Source: Ignavibacteriales bacterium
Lineage (GTDB): Bacteria > Bacteroidota > Ignavibacteria > UBA10030
DNA: 34,975 bases
Reading direction: 5' to 3'
Assembly: GCA_016194505.1 (NCBI GenBank)
Contig: JACQBK010000084.1
Span: forward strand, 1-34,975
The translations under genes and the position numbers were made by a program. Position 1 is the first letter of the stretch. The number at the start of each line of letters is the position of its first letter. The notes under the pieces are model-generated. The model saw only the letters and a program-made list of their open reading frames with translations. It was not told where the DNA came from and made no database searches. This document shows, piece after piece, positions 1-10,402 of the stretch.

Positions 1-84
1 CCGCTGATGTTTCGATGACGGCATCAAAGGGAAATAAGACGGTTTCTTATCCGCAGTAGCGGTAAGTAGTATTTAGGAGGTTTA

Positions 85-1827
85 ATGGTTGAAGCGTTTA
101 ATAGCACAAATGATCTTGAAGAACGGGAGTATTCCGACGCCGAATTAAAAGAATTGACAAAATTGTACGAAGGTACAATGGGTTCAATCAATGAAGGCGA
201 GATCATTAAAGGACGGGTTGTTCATATTGGGGATTCTTCTGTCATCGTTGACATCGGCTTTAAATCAGAAGGTGCCATTCCGATATCAGAGTTTCCAAAT
301 ATAAAGGACATTAAGGTTGGCGAAGAACTTGAAGTCTTCCTTGAAGCGGTCGAAAACAAAGATGGCCAGTTGATTCTTTCCCGCAAGCGTGCTGATTTTA
401 TGCGCGTGTGGGAGAAGGTTGTAAGATCGCACGATACGGGCGAGGTTCTCAAAGGTCGTTGTGTGCGTCGAACGAAGGGCGGTATTGTGGTAGATTTGCT
501 TGGCATTGATGCCTTTCTTCCCGGCTCACAAATTGACGTTCGACCTGTCCGTGATTTCGATGCGTTCATTGGAAAAGAGATGGAATTCCGGGTTGTTAAA
601 GTCAATCATCCCTCTGAAAACGTTGTTGTCAGCCACAAGATTCTTGTGGAAGAAGAGCTTGCAGGTCAGCGCAAGTCTATTCTCGATAGCTTGGAGAAGG
701 GGCAGATTCTCGAAGGTCATGTCAAGGCGCTTACCGATTTTGGTGTGTTTGTGGACCTTGGCGGCGTGGACGGGCTTGTTCACATTACCGACCTTTCATG
801 GGGACGCGTTAGCCATCCTTCAGAAGTCGTTAAGCTTGACCAGACAGTGAATATTGTCGTGCTGGATTTTGACCAAGAAAAGAAACGAATCTCTCTCGGT
901 ATGAAACAGTTGTTGCCGCATCCGTGGGAGAATATAGAGGTAAAGTATCCTGTTGGAACAAAAGTACAGGGCAAAGTCGTATCCCTTACGGATTACGGAG
1001 CATTTGTTGAGATTGAGAAGGGAATTGAGGGGCTTATTCATATTTCTGAGATGAGTTGGACTCAGCATATTAAACATCCTTCGCAAGTCGTGTCTATGGG
1101 ACAAGTCGTTAGCGCAGTTATATTGTCTCTCGATAAGGACGGAAAGAAAATATCACTGGGTATGAAACAGCTCGAACCCGATCCATGGTTGAGCCTGCTC
1201 CAAAAATATCCCCTTGGTTCAAAACACACTGGTGTCGTTCGCAATTTAACGAATTTCGGTGTTTTTGTAGAGCTTGAGGAAGGCGTTGATGGACTTGTCC
1301 ATATCTCCGATTTATCGTGGACAAAGAAGATCCGTCATCCGGGTGAAGTTGTAAAAAAGGGAGACAAGATCGAAGTCGTCATCCTTTCCATTGACGTTGA
1401 CCAGCGTAGGATTTCCTTGGGTCATAAACAAATCCAAGAGAATCCTTGGGATGTTTTTGCAAACTCATACAAAATTGGCACGCCGGTTGACGGCAAAATC
1501 GTCCGTATCATTGAAAAGGGCGTTATTGTCGAGCTTCCGATGGGTGTAGATGGGTTTGTTCCATTATCCCAGCTTTCTCAGACGCCTGTGAAGAACGTTA
1601 CGGATTCGTTCCGCGTTGATGATACTTTACCGCTTCAAGTTATCGAGTTTGACAAGGACAACAAGAAGATTGTCCTTTCTGTACTCGAGTATTTGCGTGG
1701 CAAGGAGCAAGCTGTGGTAGATAATTATGTTGCCAACCACAAGCTTTCTCCAATGACGCTGAAGGATATGATGTCAGGCGCTTTTGCCCCATCAGATTCC
1801 GGAATTAACGAAGCTTCGCCTGTTTAA
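85..1827 (+). CDS. rpsA: 30S ribosomal protein S1
   Basis: 580 aa with repeated S1 motifs (VxxLTDFGVFVDLGGVDGLVHITDLSW; VVSLTDYGAFVEIEKGIEGLIHISEMSW; VRNLTNFGVFVELEEGVDGLVHISDLSW; KRISLGMKQL). AGGAGG Shine-Dalgarno-like sequence at about 76-81. Confidence 0.97.
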   Translation: MVEAFNSTNDLEEREYSDAELKELTKLYEGTMGSINEGEIIKGRVVHIGDSSVIVDIGFKSEGAIPISEFPNIKDIKVGEELEVFLEAVENKDGQLILSRKRADFMRVWEKVVRSHDTGEVLKGRCVRRTKGGIVVDLLGIDAFLPGSQIDVRPVRDFDAFIGKEMEFRVVKVNHPSENVVVSHKILVEEELAGQRKSILDSLEKGQILEGHVKALTDFGVFVDLGGVDGLVHITDLSWGRVSHPSEVVKLDQTVNIVVLDFDQEKKRISLGMKQLLPHPWENIEVKYPVGTKVQGKVVSLTDYGAFVEIEKGIEGLIHISEMSWTQHIKHPSQVVSMGQVVSAVILSLDKDGKKISLGMKQLEPDPWLSLLQKYPLGSKHTGVVRNLTNFGVFVELEEGVDGLVHISDLSWTKKIRHPGEVVKKGDKIEVVILSIDVDQRRISLGHKQIQENPWDVFANSYKIGTPVDGKIVRIIEKGVIVELPMGVDGFVPLSQLSQTPVKNVTDSFRVDDTLPLQVIEFDKDNKKIVLSVLEYLRGKEQAVVDNYVANHKLSPMTLKDMMSGAFAPSDSGINEASPV

Positions 1828-1858
1828 ATACGAAAAGAGGAGTATCGTATAAAGTATA

Positions 1859-1896
1859 AAGAGTTGTTCGAGAAGCTTCGGACAACTCTTTTTTTT
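1859..1896 (+). terminator. Rho-independent terminator after rpsA
   Basis: AGAGTTGT...GACAACTCT stem followed by TTTTTTTT. Confidence 0.85.
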
Positions 1897-1909
1897 AACT
1901 ATCAGATCA

Positions 1910-3268
1910 ATGAAACGTGTAGCACTCCATACGCTGGGCTGCAAGCTGAACTTTGCCGAGACTTCTACCATTGGCAGACAGTTTGTCCAACGAGGGTATC
2001 AGATTGTAGATATTGATGCTCCCGCTGACGTATGTGTCATTAACACGTGCAGTGTAACGGAACGGGCTGATAGGGAATGCAGGCAAATCGTTCGTAGGGC
2101 ATTGCGGCACTCGCCCAACGCGTATGTCATAGTAACAGGTTGCTATGCACAGCTACAACCCGAAGAGATTGCTTCAATTGCGGGAGTTGACCTCGTCCTT
2201 GGCTCGAAGGAAAAATTTGATGTTTTTGGCTTTACAAATGGCTTCAACAAGGCTCACGTTACACGTATAGAAGTTTCTCCCATTGCTGAGGTTGATAATT
2301 TCGGGATAGCCTCATCTGTTGGATCTCCCGATAGAACAAGGGCATTTCTCAAGGTTCAAGATGGCTGTGACTTTAGCTGTGCTTTTTGCACGATTCCTTT
2401 GGCTAGGGGAGGAAGTCGTAGTTTATCCGTAGAAAACACAGTATCACAAGCTATGGAAGTCATTAAAGAAGGATATAAGGAAATTGTCTTAACCGGTGTT
2501 AATGTAGGCGATTACGGGAAGAAGATTGGTGCAAGTCTTTACAATCTGTTGAAAGAATTAGAGCGCATTAATGGACTTGAGAGAATCCGGATAAGCTCAA
2601 TTGAGCCTAATCTCTTGACGGATGAACTTCTCGATTTTTGGCTCGGGAGCACCATGATTTGCAAGCATTTTCATATTCCCCTGCAGGCTGGGACCGATGA
2701 GCTCTTAAGAAGTATGCGTCGGCGCTACCAAACCGATTGGTACGCTAATAGGGTTCAAAAGATCAAGGCTTCGTGTCCTAGTGCAGGTATTGGAGTGGAT
2801 GTAATTGTAGGGTTTCCAGGAGAAACCGACGATCATTTCAAAGAAACATATAAGCTCTTGGTTGATCTACCTGTTTCCTATTTACATGTTTTCACTTATT
2901 CGGAGCGTCCGAATACGCCTGCGGCAAGCTTTGAAAATCAAGTTGAGCCGCGCGTCCGCTTTGAAAGAAGCGAGCAATTGCGTATCTTAAGTGCCAAAAA
3001 GCGAAGGCAGTTTTATGAAAGTGCCATAGGTTCGACTGTGAATGTCTTATTTGAGTCACAAGTTGAAGGCGGCTGGATGACGGGGTTGTCGGACGAATAT
3101 ATTCGAGTCAATGTTCCAACATTAAGGAATCTAACGAATGAAATTGCGCAAGTCTCTATAATTCAAGTTGATAACGATGGTTGTGTAGGCAAATTAGTTA
3201 ATGAACAAGACCTGCCATTACCTACGTTACAGGCAACTCAACAACAGGAGGCTCTATGCATGCTATAA
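1910..3268 (+). CDS. mtaB: tRNA (N6-L-threonylcarbamoyladenosine(37)-C2)-methylthiotransferase, radical SAM
   Basis: HTLGCKLNFAET N-terminus, INTCSVTERAD, VTGCYAQ, radical SAM cluster CDFSCAFCTIP, VDVIVGFPGE. Confidence 0.93.
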   Translation: MKRVALHTLGCKLNFAETSTIGRQFVQRGYQIVDIDAPADVCVINTCSVTERADRECRQIVRRALRHSPNAYVIVTGCYAQLQPEEIASIAGVDLVLGSKEKFDVFGFTNGFNKAHVTRIEVSPIAEVDNFGIASSVGSPDRTRAFLKVQDGCDFSCAFCTIPLARGGSRSLSVENTVSQAMEVIKEGYKEIVLTGVNVGDYGKKIGASLYNLLKELERINGLERIRISSIEPNLLTDELLDFWLGSTMICKHFHIPLQAGTDELLRSMRRRYQTDWYANRVQKIKASCPSAGIGVDVIVGFPGETDDHFKETYKLLVDLPVSYLHVFTYSERPNTPAASFENQVEPRVRFERSEQLRILSAKKRRQFYESAIGSTVNVLFESQVEGGWMTGLSDEYIRVNVPTLRNLTNEIAQVSIIQVDNDGCVGKLVNEQDLPLPTLQATQQQEALCML

Positions 3269-3999
3269 GATTTTCGTCCATATTTATTTTACTGCTGAGT
3301 GGAATGACAGTCTCTTTTTCTCAAGCAAACTTACGGGAAGCGGTTCTTACATTGGAGCATAAGGCTGATTTTCGTGCTCCCAAAATTATGCGATTTGATG
3401 AACCCGCGTCAGATTTGAAGTCTACTACAGTAGCGGTGTTATACTCTCTTTTGTTGCCGGGCATGGGGGAGCTCTATGCCGGAAATTTTGAAACCGGAAA
3501 ATATTATCTTATGGCAGATGCAGGGTTGTGGCTGACATACGGGGGATTTCAATTGCACGGTCAATGGTTGCGTCAAGATGCCCGCTCGTTTGCCTTGCAA
3601 CACGCTCAAGCAAACACCGATGGGAAAGACGAGCAGTTTGAAGTCAATTTGGGCAACTTTAACACTGTTGCAGATTACAACGAAGCAAAATTACGCGACC
3701 GCGATTATAATTTGATGTACGATCCCAATTCAAACTACGCGTGGAAATGGGATAGCGATGCTACTCGTCTGCAATATAAAAATTTGAGAATTAGAAGCGA
3801 CGAAGTATTCCAAAACTCTAAATTTGTTCTCGGGGCTTTAGTGCTGAATAGGATTATCTCAGCGTTTTCTGCTGGTCGAGCTGTCGCAGCATATAACAAG
3901 TCTCTTGCCGAGTCCGGAAACTGGCGAATCAACGCCACTGTTTCCGGCGGAATACTCAGCGCTCACGGGATTGAGCTAAGGTTGACAAAAGAATTTTAA
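3256..3999 (+). CDS. Secreted/membrane DUF5683-like protein
   Basis: N-terminal signal sequence; AVLYSLLLPGMGELYAGNFETGKYYLMADAGLWLTYGGF resembles DUF5683. Overlaps the mtaB 3' end by 13 nt. Confidence 0.7.
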   Translation: MHAIRFSSIFILLLSGMTVSFSQANLREAVLTLEHKADFRAPKIMRFDEPASDLKSTTVAVLYSLLLPGMGELYAGNFETGKYYLMADAGLWLTYGGFQLHGQWLRQDARSFALQHAQANTDGKDEQFEVNLGNFNTVADYNEAKLRDRDYNLMYDPNSNYAWKWDSDATRLQYKNLRIRSDEVFQNSKFVLGALVLNRIISAFSAGRAVAAYNKSLAESGNWRINATVSGGILSAHGIELRLTKEF

Positions 4000-4017
4000 C
4001 GAAGAAATGAACCCAGC

Positions 4018-4051
4018 AAAAATCCCGCCCGAATGAGCGGGATTTTTTTTT
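4018..4051 (+). terminator. Rho-independent terminator
   Basis: AAAATCCCGC-CCGAATGA-GCGGGATTTTTTTTT stem-loop with T-tract. Confidence 0.9.
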
Positions 4052-4064
4052 GACGCGATAACGA

Positions 4065-4796
4065 ATGCGCAACATCAAACTGACGATAGAATACGACGGG
4101 ACAAATTATGTCGGCTGGCAGGTTCAACCGAATGGTCCTTCCGTACAAGCAGAAGTTGAAAAGGCATTGCGCCAAATTCTGCAAGAAGATATTCATATCA
4201 ATGGAGCGGGAAGAACGGATAGCGGCGTCCATGCACGAGGGCAGGTTGCTAACTTTCTCACTGCTCATACTTTTGAAAACAAACCATTATGCAAAAGTTT
4301 GAACGGTATTCTTCCTTCCGATATTGCGGTTCTTTCAGCGGAAGATGTGCCAGAATCTTTTCACGCTCGGTATAGTGCACAAGCGCGAGAGTATCTGTAT
4401 TGTTTAGCTCTACAGCCGACAGCACTTTGGAGGAATTATTCTTGGTATGTCGGCGGCTATACATTAGATAAGGCGCTTATGAATTTTTGCACCGATTCTA
4501 TTCTGGGCGAACATGATTTTGCGTCATTTTGTAAATCAGAAGCAGAAGTGGATCATTATCGTTGCGTTATTCATAGCGCACAATGGCAAGTAATAGAATC
4601 ACAAATGATTTTTCGAATCTCAGCCAATCGCTTTTTGCATGGTATGGTGCGTGCGCTGGTCGGGACAATGGTTGAGGTCGGACGAGGATATCGTCCGTTG
4701 GAAGATTTCAGAAAAATTTTAGATGCAAAAGACCGGAAGGCCGCCGGCATGGCCGCTCCGGCAAAAGGGTTATTCCTTGAGCGGATTACCTATTAA
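4065..4796 (+). CDS. truA: tRNA pseudouridine(38-40) synthase
   Basis: KLTIEYDGTNYVGWQVQPNGPSVQ, GAGRTDSGVHARGQVANF, FLHGMVRALVGTMVEVGRG. Confidence 0.97.
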   Translation: MRNIKLTIEYDGTNYVGWQVQPNGPSVQAEVEKALRQILQEDIHINGAGRTDSGVHARGQVANFLTAHTFENKPLCKSLNGILPSDIAVLSAEDVPESFHARYSAQAREYLYCLALQPTALWRNYSWYVGGYTLDKALMNFCTDSILGEHDFASFCKSEAEVDHYRCVIHSAQWQVIESQMIFRISANRFLHGMVRALVGTMVEVGRGYRPLEDFRKILDAKDRKAAGMAAPAKGLFLERITY

Positions 4797-4914
4797 GTGG
4801 TTGATATGCGAGCAAAGATTCAAAAATCTTTTTATCCACGGTACCAAAAGATGAAGAACAGATTGTCGTGAATGCGGCATTGCAAATGGAGACCCTTTCC
4901 TTTACATTGAGAAT

Positions 4915-5925
4915 ATGATTAGAGAGGTCATTAGCAAGCTTTCATCAAAACAAAACCTTTCCAAGGATGAAGCGTATGCCGCGATGAATGATATTATGTC
5001 CGGCAACGCTACCGAGTCCCAAATTGCTGCTTTCTTGATGGGGCTTCGCCTCAAAGGGGAAACTGTTGATGAAATTGCCGGTTGCACACTATCAATGCGT
5101 GAGAAAGCTACACGAATCAACTCGAAGCATAAGAATGTCATTGACACGTGCGGGACGGGAGGGGATGCTTCTGGGACATTTAATATCTCTACGACTGCCG
5201 CTATTATAGCCTCTGCGGGTGGAGCGATAGTCGCAAAGCATGGCAATCGTGCGGTCTCAAGCAAATGTGGGAGCGCGGATGTGCTAAAAGCTCTCGGTGT
5301 TAACATTGAAATTCCGGTTGAGAAAGTTTCACGAGTGTTAGATGAGGTCGGCATAACATTTTTATTTGCGCCGTTGATGCACGGCGCAATGAAATATGCT
5401 GCCCCAGTACGGAAAGATTTAGGCATACGAACAATTTTTAACGTATTGGGACCCTTAACGAATCCTGCCGGGGCAAAGCGGCAAGTGTTGGGGGTGTTCG
5501 ATCCTTCGTTAACAGAAGTGATAGCGTCGGTGTTAGCTGAGTTAGGTTCTGAGCACGCGTTGGTTGTGCACGGGGAGGGTGGATTTGACGAGCTATCAAC
5601 TCTCGGATGGACAAAAATCAGTGAACTGAAAGGCGGATCGGTCAATACATACAACATTACAGCGCAAGAGTTTGGGTTCTCAAACCATGATGCTTCTGGA
5701 TTGAAGGGGGGAGATGCTGCGACAAATTCTCGGATTGTTCGTGATATTTTCAATGGCAAAAATGGCGCGCCGAGAGAAATTTCTTTGTTGAATGCCGCCG
5801 CGGCACTTGTTGTTGCAAGCAAAGCGCAGTCGCTTAAAGAAGGGGTATCATTGGCGCAAGAGTCTGTGGATAGCGGCGCCGCGTTACGTAAACTTACTCA
5901 ATGGATAGAAGCAACGAACAATTAA
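4915..5925 (+). CDS. trpD: Anthranilate phosphoribosyltransferase
   Basis: DTCGTGGDASGTFNISTTAAI, AKHGNRAVSSKCGSADVLKALG, NVLGPLTNPAGAKRQVLGVF. Confidence 0.97.
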   Translation: MIREVISKLSSKQNLSKDEAYAAMNDIMSGNATESQIAAFLMGLRLKGETVDEIAGCTLSMREKATRINSKHKNVIDTCGTGGDASGTFNISTTAAIIASAGGAIVAKHGNRAVSSKCGSADVLKALGVNIEIPVEKVSRVLDEVGITFLFAPLMHGAMKYAAPVRKDLGIRTIFNVLGPLTNPAGAKRQVLGVFDPSLTEVIASVLAELGSEHALVVHGEGGFDELSTLGWTKISELKGGSVNTYNITAQEFGFSNHDASGLKGGDAATNSRIVRDIFNGKNGAPREISLLNAAAALVVASKAQSLKEGVSLAQESVDSGAALRKLTQWIEATNN

Positions 5926-5934
5926 CTATATCAC

Positions 5935-6783
5935 TTGGACCCATTTCATAAAATATTTAAAGAGCTTTTGATAAAGTTGGGTTTGTTAAAAGCCAAACTC
6001 TCTGAAGACGACCTTAGGCAGGTTTTGGAGGCAAGCACCCTCAGCGGCACGTTGGATAAAACCGAGCATGAGCTGATTAAAAGTATCTTTGAGTTTACGG
6101 ATACTACCGTTAAGGAGATCATGGTCCCGCGCCCGGATATAGTCGCTTTGGATCTCTCGATGCCTCGCGAATCGCTAGTTCGAAAAGTTATCGAAGAGGG
6201 CTATTCACGTCTTCCGGTGTACAAAGGAACTATTGATAACATTGTGGGAATTGTTTACAGCAAAGACCTGCTAAGCCTTCTTGAGCATCGGGACTTAATT
6301 GTGTTGCAGGATATTATTCGCCCCGTCATGTTTGTGCCGGAATCCAAACAAGTCAGTCAGCTTTTAAGGGAGTTTCAGCAACACAAGGCTCACCTTGCCG
6401 TTGTCGTTGATGAGTTCGGTGGCACTGAAGGCATCATCACAATGGAAGACATTGTGGAAGAAATTGTAGGGGAGATTCACGACGAGTACGATGAAGTTAG
6501 AAAATCTGCCGAACGATCTACCGATGGTTCCCTTGTCGTTGATGCTCATTTGAGCATAAGTGATTTCAATGAGCAGTTTAGCGCGCAAATTCCAGAAACC
6601 GCAGACTACGAAACATTAGCCGGCTTTTTACAAAAACATACGGGCCGCTTACCCGATCTCAATGAAGAAATTAAATACGATGACTTAACGTTTGTCATCA
6701 TAGGTAAGACGGCGCGAAGAATTCGGCAAGTGAAGGTAAGTAAGATGCCGTCAACCCTTTCTAATAATGAGAAAGACGCATGA
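5935..6783 (+). CDS. CBS-pair CorC/HlyC-like protein (no DUF21 membrane domain), TTG start
   Basis: VKEIMVPRPDIVALD, SRLPVYKGTIDNIVGIVYSKDLL, HLAVVVDEFGGTEGIITMEDIVEEIVGEIHDEYD, C-terminal transporter-associated domain. Stop overlaps the trpC start (ATGA). Confidence 0.9.
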   Translation: MDPFHKIFKELLIKLGLLKAKLSEDDLRQVLEASTLSGTLDKTEHELIKSIFEFTDTTVKEIMVPRPDIVALDLSMPRESLVRKVIEEGYSRLPVYKGTIDNIVGIVYSKDLLSLLEHRDLIVLQDIIRPVMFVPESKQVSQLLREFQQHKAHLAVVVDEFGGTEGIITMEDIVEEIVGEIHDEYDEVRKSAERSTDGSLVVDAHLSISDFNEQFSAQIPETADYETLAGFLQKHTGRLPDLNEEIKYDDLTFVIIGKTARRIRQVKVSKMPSTLSNNEKDA

Positions 6784-7556
6784 GTATTTTGGATGACATT
6801 CTTATCCAAAAACGGAAAGAAGTCGAAAGCGCTCGCCGGCTTGTTCCTTTGGAAAAGCTTAAAGAAGAAGCTTTTGCAAAAGGTGGTACTCGATCATTCG
6901 ATAAGGCGCTAAGAACATCGGGTATTTCAGTCATTGCGGAAGTTAAAAAAGCGTCTCCTTCCAGAGGAGTGTTAGTCGAAGATTTTGACCACTTGGCGAT
7001 TGCTCGAGACTATGAGAACGCAGGCGCAAATGCGCTCTCGGTGTTGACGGATGCTCCCTTTTTCCAAGGAGAAAAGAGATTTATTTCCGAGATCAAGAAA
7101 ATTACCTCCTTGCCAATTCTCCGTAAGGACTTTATCATTGATGAATATCAGGTGTACGAGTCCAAAGTCATTGGGGCGGATGCTATATTGCTTATTGTAA
7201 AAGCATTAGATATTTGTTCCCTTCAGACTTTATATGATTGCGCCCAATCTCTTGAATTATCAGTACTTGTGGAGGCTCATACAAAACAAGAGGTTGAAAC
7301 AGCAAACTCTATCGGTGCCGCAATAATTGGGATTAACAATAGGAACCTTGATACCTTTGAGGTCTCCATTGAACATTCAATTAGACTTAGGTCAATTATT
7401 CGCACTGGAACAATAGCGGTCAGCGAAAGCGGAATTAAGTCTTCTCAAGATGTTTCCGCCCTTCGTAAGGCGGGATTTGATGCTATTCTTATTGGTGAAG
7501 GGTTGGTAGCTAATAGCAATAAAATTAATGCTTTACAAGAATTGGTTCGTGGGTAA
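6780..7556 (+). CDS. trpC: Indole-3-glycerol phosphate synthase
   Basis: ISVIAEVKKASPSRGVL, LRKDFIIDEYQVYE, IGINNRNLDTFEV, AVSESGIKSSQDV. Confidence 0.97.
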   Translation: MSILDDILIQKRKEVESARRLVPLEKLKEEAFAKGGTRSFDKALRTSGISVIAEVKKASPSRGVLVEDFDHLAIARDYENAGANALSVLTDAPFFQGEKRFISEIKKITSLPILRKDFIIDEYQVYESKVIGADAILLIVKALDICSLQTLYDCAQSLELSVLVEAHTKQEVETANSIGAAIIGINNRNLDTFEVSIEHSIRLRSIIRTGTIAVSESGIKSSQDVSALRKAGFDAILIGEGLVANSNKINALQELVRG

Positions 7557-7558
7557 GC

Positions 7559-8197
7559 ATGCAGGAGTTGTTTGTAAAAATTTGTGGGATAACGAATCTT
7601 GAAGATGCTCAGCATGCTGTTCTATGCAAGGCTGATGCAATCGGATTTATTTTTTATGAGGAGAGCCCCCGCTTTATTCCTCATCACCGGGCGGCTGAGA
7701 TTGTCAAGAAACTGCCGGAGCACGTTTCAAAAATTGGGGTCTTTGTCAATGCAGACCGCAAGTTCATTCACGAAGTCGTCAGCCATGTGAATCTCAGCGC
7801 AGTCCAGCTTTACGGCAATGAGGGACCCGATGACCTTGTCAATTACGAAGCCAGTGTTATTAAGGTCTTTCGAGTAAAAGATGATTTTGATGTTGAGGTA
7901 ATGCGAAATTATATCGTTGATGCTTTCCTGTTGGATACTCACAAAGAAGGAATGATGGGCGGGACGGGCACGACGTTTAACTGGAATCTTGCCGTTGCTG
8001 CGAAGGAGTATGGGAAAATAATTCTTTCTGGCGGATTGACGCCGGAAAATATCGAGGAAGCTGTTCGGTTTGTCCAGCCTTACGGCGTAGATGTGAGCAG
8101 TGGCGTTGAGGCGAGTCCCGGGAAAAAAGACCCGCAAAAGGTTCGTGAGTTTATTATGCGCGCTAAAAGTATTCCATTATACTATAATCAAGAATGA
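7559..8197 (+). CDS. trpF: Phosphoribosylanthranilate isomerase
   Basis: [63 protein letters not shown]. Confidence 0.97.
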   Translation: MQELFVKICGITNLEDAQHAVLCKADAIGFIFYEESPRFIPHHRAAEIVKKLPEHVSKIGVFVNADRKFIHEVVSHVNLSAVQLYGNEGPDDLVNYEASVIKVFRVKDDFDVEVMRNYIVDAFLLDTHKEGMMGGTGTTFNWNLAVAAKEYGKIILSGGLTPENIEEAVRFVQPYGVDVSSGVEASPGKKDPQKVREFIMRAKSIPLYYNQE

Positions 8198-9423
8198 GCA
8201 ACAAGCACTACATTGGAACATTGCCGGATGAAGCCGGTCATTTTGGGGTTTATGGAGGACGCTACATTCCCGAAACTCTCATTCCTGCCGCCGAAGAGCT
8301 CGCACAGATGTATGCCGAAGTACGAAAGGACAAGGCATTTCAAGAAGAGCTATCATACTACTTGAAATACTTTGTGGGTCGTCCTACGCCATTGTTTTAC
8401 GCAGAAAGATTATCCGAGCATATCGGCGGCACTAAAATTTACCTCAAACGCGAAGATCTGTGTCATACCGGCGCTCATAAAATAAATAATACGGTCGGAC
8501 AAATTCTCATTGCGCGGCGCATGGGAAAGAAACGCATTATCGCCGAGACCGGTGCGGGACAGCATGGCGTTGCGGTTGCAACGGTCTGCGCGCGATTTGG
8601 ACTTGAGTGCATTGTGTATATGGGCGAAGAAGATATCGAACGCCAAGCCCCGAATGTTGCGCGCATGAAGCTCCTTGGTGCGGAAGTACGCTCAGTAACA
8701 AGCGGGAGCCGAACACTGAAGGATGCAACAAACGAAGCGATTCGTGATTGGGTTACGAACGTCGAGACAACGTTTTACATCATTGGCTCCGTTGTCGGCA
8801 TGCACCCGTACCCGATGATGGTGCGCGATTTTCAAAGCATTATCGGGCGAGAAACACGCGAACAAATTCTTGTCGCAGAAGGTCGCCTGCCGGACGCTAT
8901 CGTTGCGTGTGTGGGAGGTGGGAGCAATGCAATGGGCATATTTTATCCTTTCCTCGATGAGGCGAGCACTATAAAACTGATCGGTGTTGAAGCCGCAGGA
9001 CTGGGACTTAATTCCGGCAAACATTCCGCATCTCTAACTGCCGGAACCCCTGGCGTGCTTCATGGTGCTATGCAATATCTTCTTCAAGATTCGAATGGAC
9101 AAATTCAAATTGCTCACTCCATTTCTGCCGGATTGGATTACCCCGGTGTAGGTCCCGAGCATTCGTACTTAAAAGATAAAGGGCTTGTCCACTATACTTC
9201 CGTTACGGATGAAGAGGCACTGGAAGGGTTTCAGTTGCTTGCGCGGTTGGAAGGGATTATTCCTGCTCTTGAGACAGCACACGCCATTGCTTACGTTGCC
9301 AAAGAGTTTTCAAAGCAATCAAAGGAAAAAATTGTTGTTATAAATCTTTCGGGACGAGGAGATAAAGATTTGACAACAGCCATGAAGGCTATAGAAGGAA
9401 AATCAACACGCAAAACGGGTTAA
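8194..9423 (+). CDS. trpB: Tryptophan synthase beta chain
   Basis: [60 protein letters not shown]. Starts within the trpF stop (ATGA). Confidence 0.98.
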   Translation: MSNKHYIGTLPDEAGHFGVYGGRYIPETLIPAAEELAQMYAEVRKDKAFQEELSYYLKYFVGRPTPLFYAERLSEHIGGTKIYLKREDLCHTGAHKINNTVGQILIARRMGKKRIIAETGAGQHGVAVATVCARFGLECIVYMGEEDIERQAPNVARMKLLGAEVRSVTSGSRTLKDATNEAIRDWVTNVETTFYIIGSVVGMHPYPMMVRDFQSIIGRETREQILVAEGRLPDAIVACVGGGSNAMGIFYPFLDEASTIKLIGVEAAGLGLNSGKHSASLTAGTPGVLHGAMQYLLQDSNGQIQIAHSISAGLDYPGVGPEHSYLKDKGLVHYTSVTDEEALEGFQLLARLEGIIPALETAHAIAYVAKEFSKQSKEKIVVINLSGRGDKDLTTAMKAIEGKSTRKTG

Positions 9424-9586
9424 GATAGTAATTCTCTCTGCAAATTTTGCCTACCTTCTCTGCGCTATATATGTATCTCGCTACTTCTCTTGAGTTTAGG
9501 AGCATGACTGTTTATATTCTTGTCAGCTCAACGTTGCGATTGGAGCAAACGCGGCAATCTCATAAGGCACATCTAGAACGGACAAT

Positions 9587-10402
9587 ATGCTCTCGGTTAT
9601 AATCCTTCAGTATAATAATGCCGCCCTCACAAAGAAGGCGATAGAATCGTTCCAAAAACGCTATCGAGGTGAATACGAGATCATTCTCGTTGATAATAAT
9701 TCGACCGAGGAAGAGGCCCGCCATATAGGACAGCATCTGCACAACATTCGCTTTATTCAGAACGAAACAAATGAAGGATTCAGCAGGGGGAATAATCGTG
9801 CCGCACAGAGCGCGAAAGGCGAGATTCTCCTGTTTTTGAATAACGATACCATCACCGTTTCTGACTTTGTTCCCGACGTTTTAGGTGTGTTAAGAAAGGA
9901 TGCTTCCGTCGGCATCATTGGTCCAAAATTATTGAATGAGGATTTTTCTTTTCAGATTTCATGCGGGAAGCTACCATCTATTCTTCATGAAGTCATTGAC
10001 AAAATTATTTATTCTCTTGCGCGTACAAAAGCGAGTAGAGTGCTTCGTTGGCTTGAAAAAAAATATTCTCAACCCATGCCGGTTGAATGGGTCACGGGCG
10101 CTGCTCTTTTTATTCGTGCCCACATCTTTAAACGACTCGGAGGGTTTGATGAACAACTGTTTATGTTTTTTGAGGATAAAGATTTATGCTTACGGACACG
10201 CCTCTTAGGTAAAAAAGTTATCTATTTCCCTAGCACATCATTGATTCATCTTGGCGGCGGAAGCAATACATCGAGCTTAAAAAAAACAACGGAAATGATT
10301 TACAGGAGAAGTCAGATTTCTTATTACAAGAAGCACTTAGGCTTGTTCCAACAATATGTGCTAACGCTGTACTTAAAAATTGTGAGAAAGTATCCATCGT
10401 GA
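9587..10402 (+). CDS. Glycosyltransferase family 2 (rhamnosyltransferase-like)
   Basis: SVIILQYNNAALTKKAIESF, ILVDNNSTE, FLNNDT, WVTGAALFIRAHIFKRLGGFDEQLFMFFEDKDLCLRTRLLG. Confidence 0.92.
   Translation: MLSVIILQYNNAALTKKAIESFQKRYRGEYEIILVDNNSTEEEARHIGQHLHNIRFIQNETNEGFSRGNNRAAQSAKGEILLFLNNDTITVSDFVPDVLGVLRKDASVGIIGPKLLNEDFSFQISCGKLPSILHEVIDKIIYSLARTKASRVLRWLEKKYSQPMPVEWVTGAALFIRAHIFKRLGGFDEQLFMFFEDKDLCLRTRLLGKKVIYFPSTSLIHLGGGSNTSSLKKTTEMIYRRSQISYYKKHLGLFQQYVLTLYLKIVRKYPS

Noticed and set aside
3-59. Possible 3' end of an upstream CDS (ADVSMTASKGNKTVSYPQ*)
   Set aside because: Only 18 codons available; the gene cannot be identified.
500-850. 116-aa ORF inside rpsA in another frame
   Set aside because: Overlaps conserved S1 coding sequence; no motif.
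4902-5822. 306-aa ORF antisense to trpD
   Set aside because: Composition is a low-information shadow of a well-supported coding frame; no motifs or independent start signals.
9480-9600. 32-aa ORF MTVYILVSSTLRLEQTRQSHKAHLERTICSRL ahead of the GT2 gene
   Set aside because: Too short, no homology signal, overlaps the GT2 start; insufficient support.
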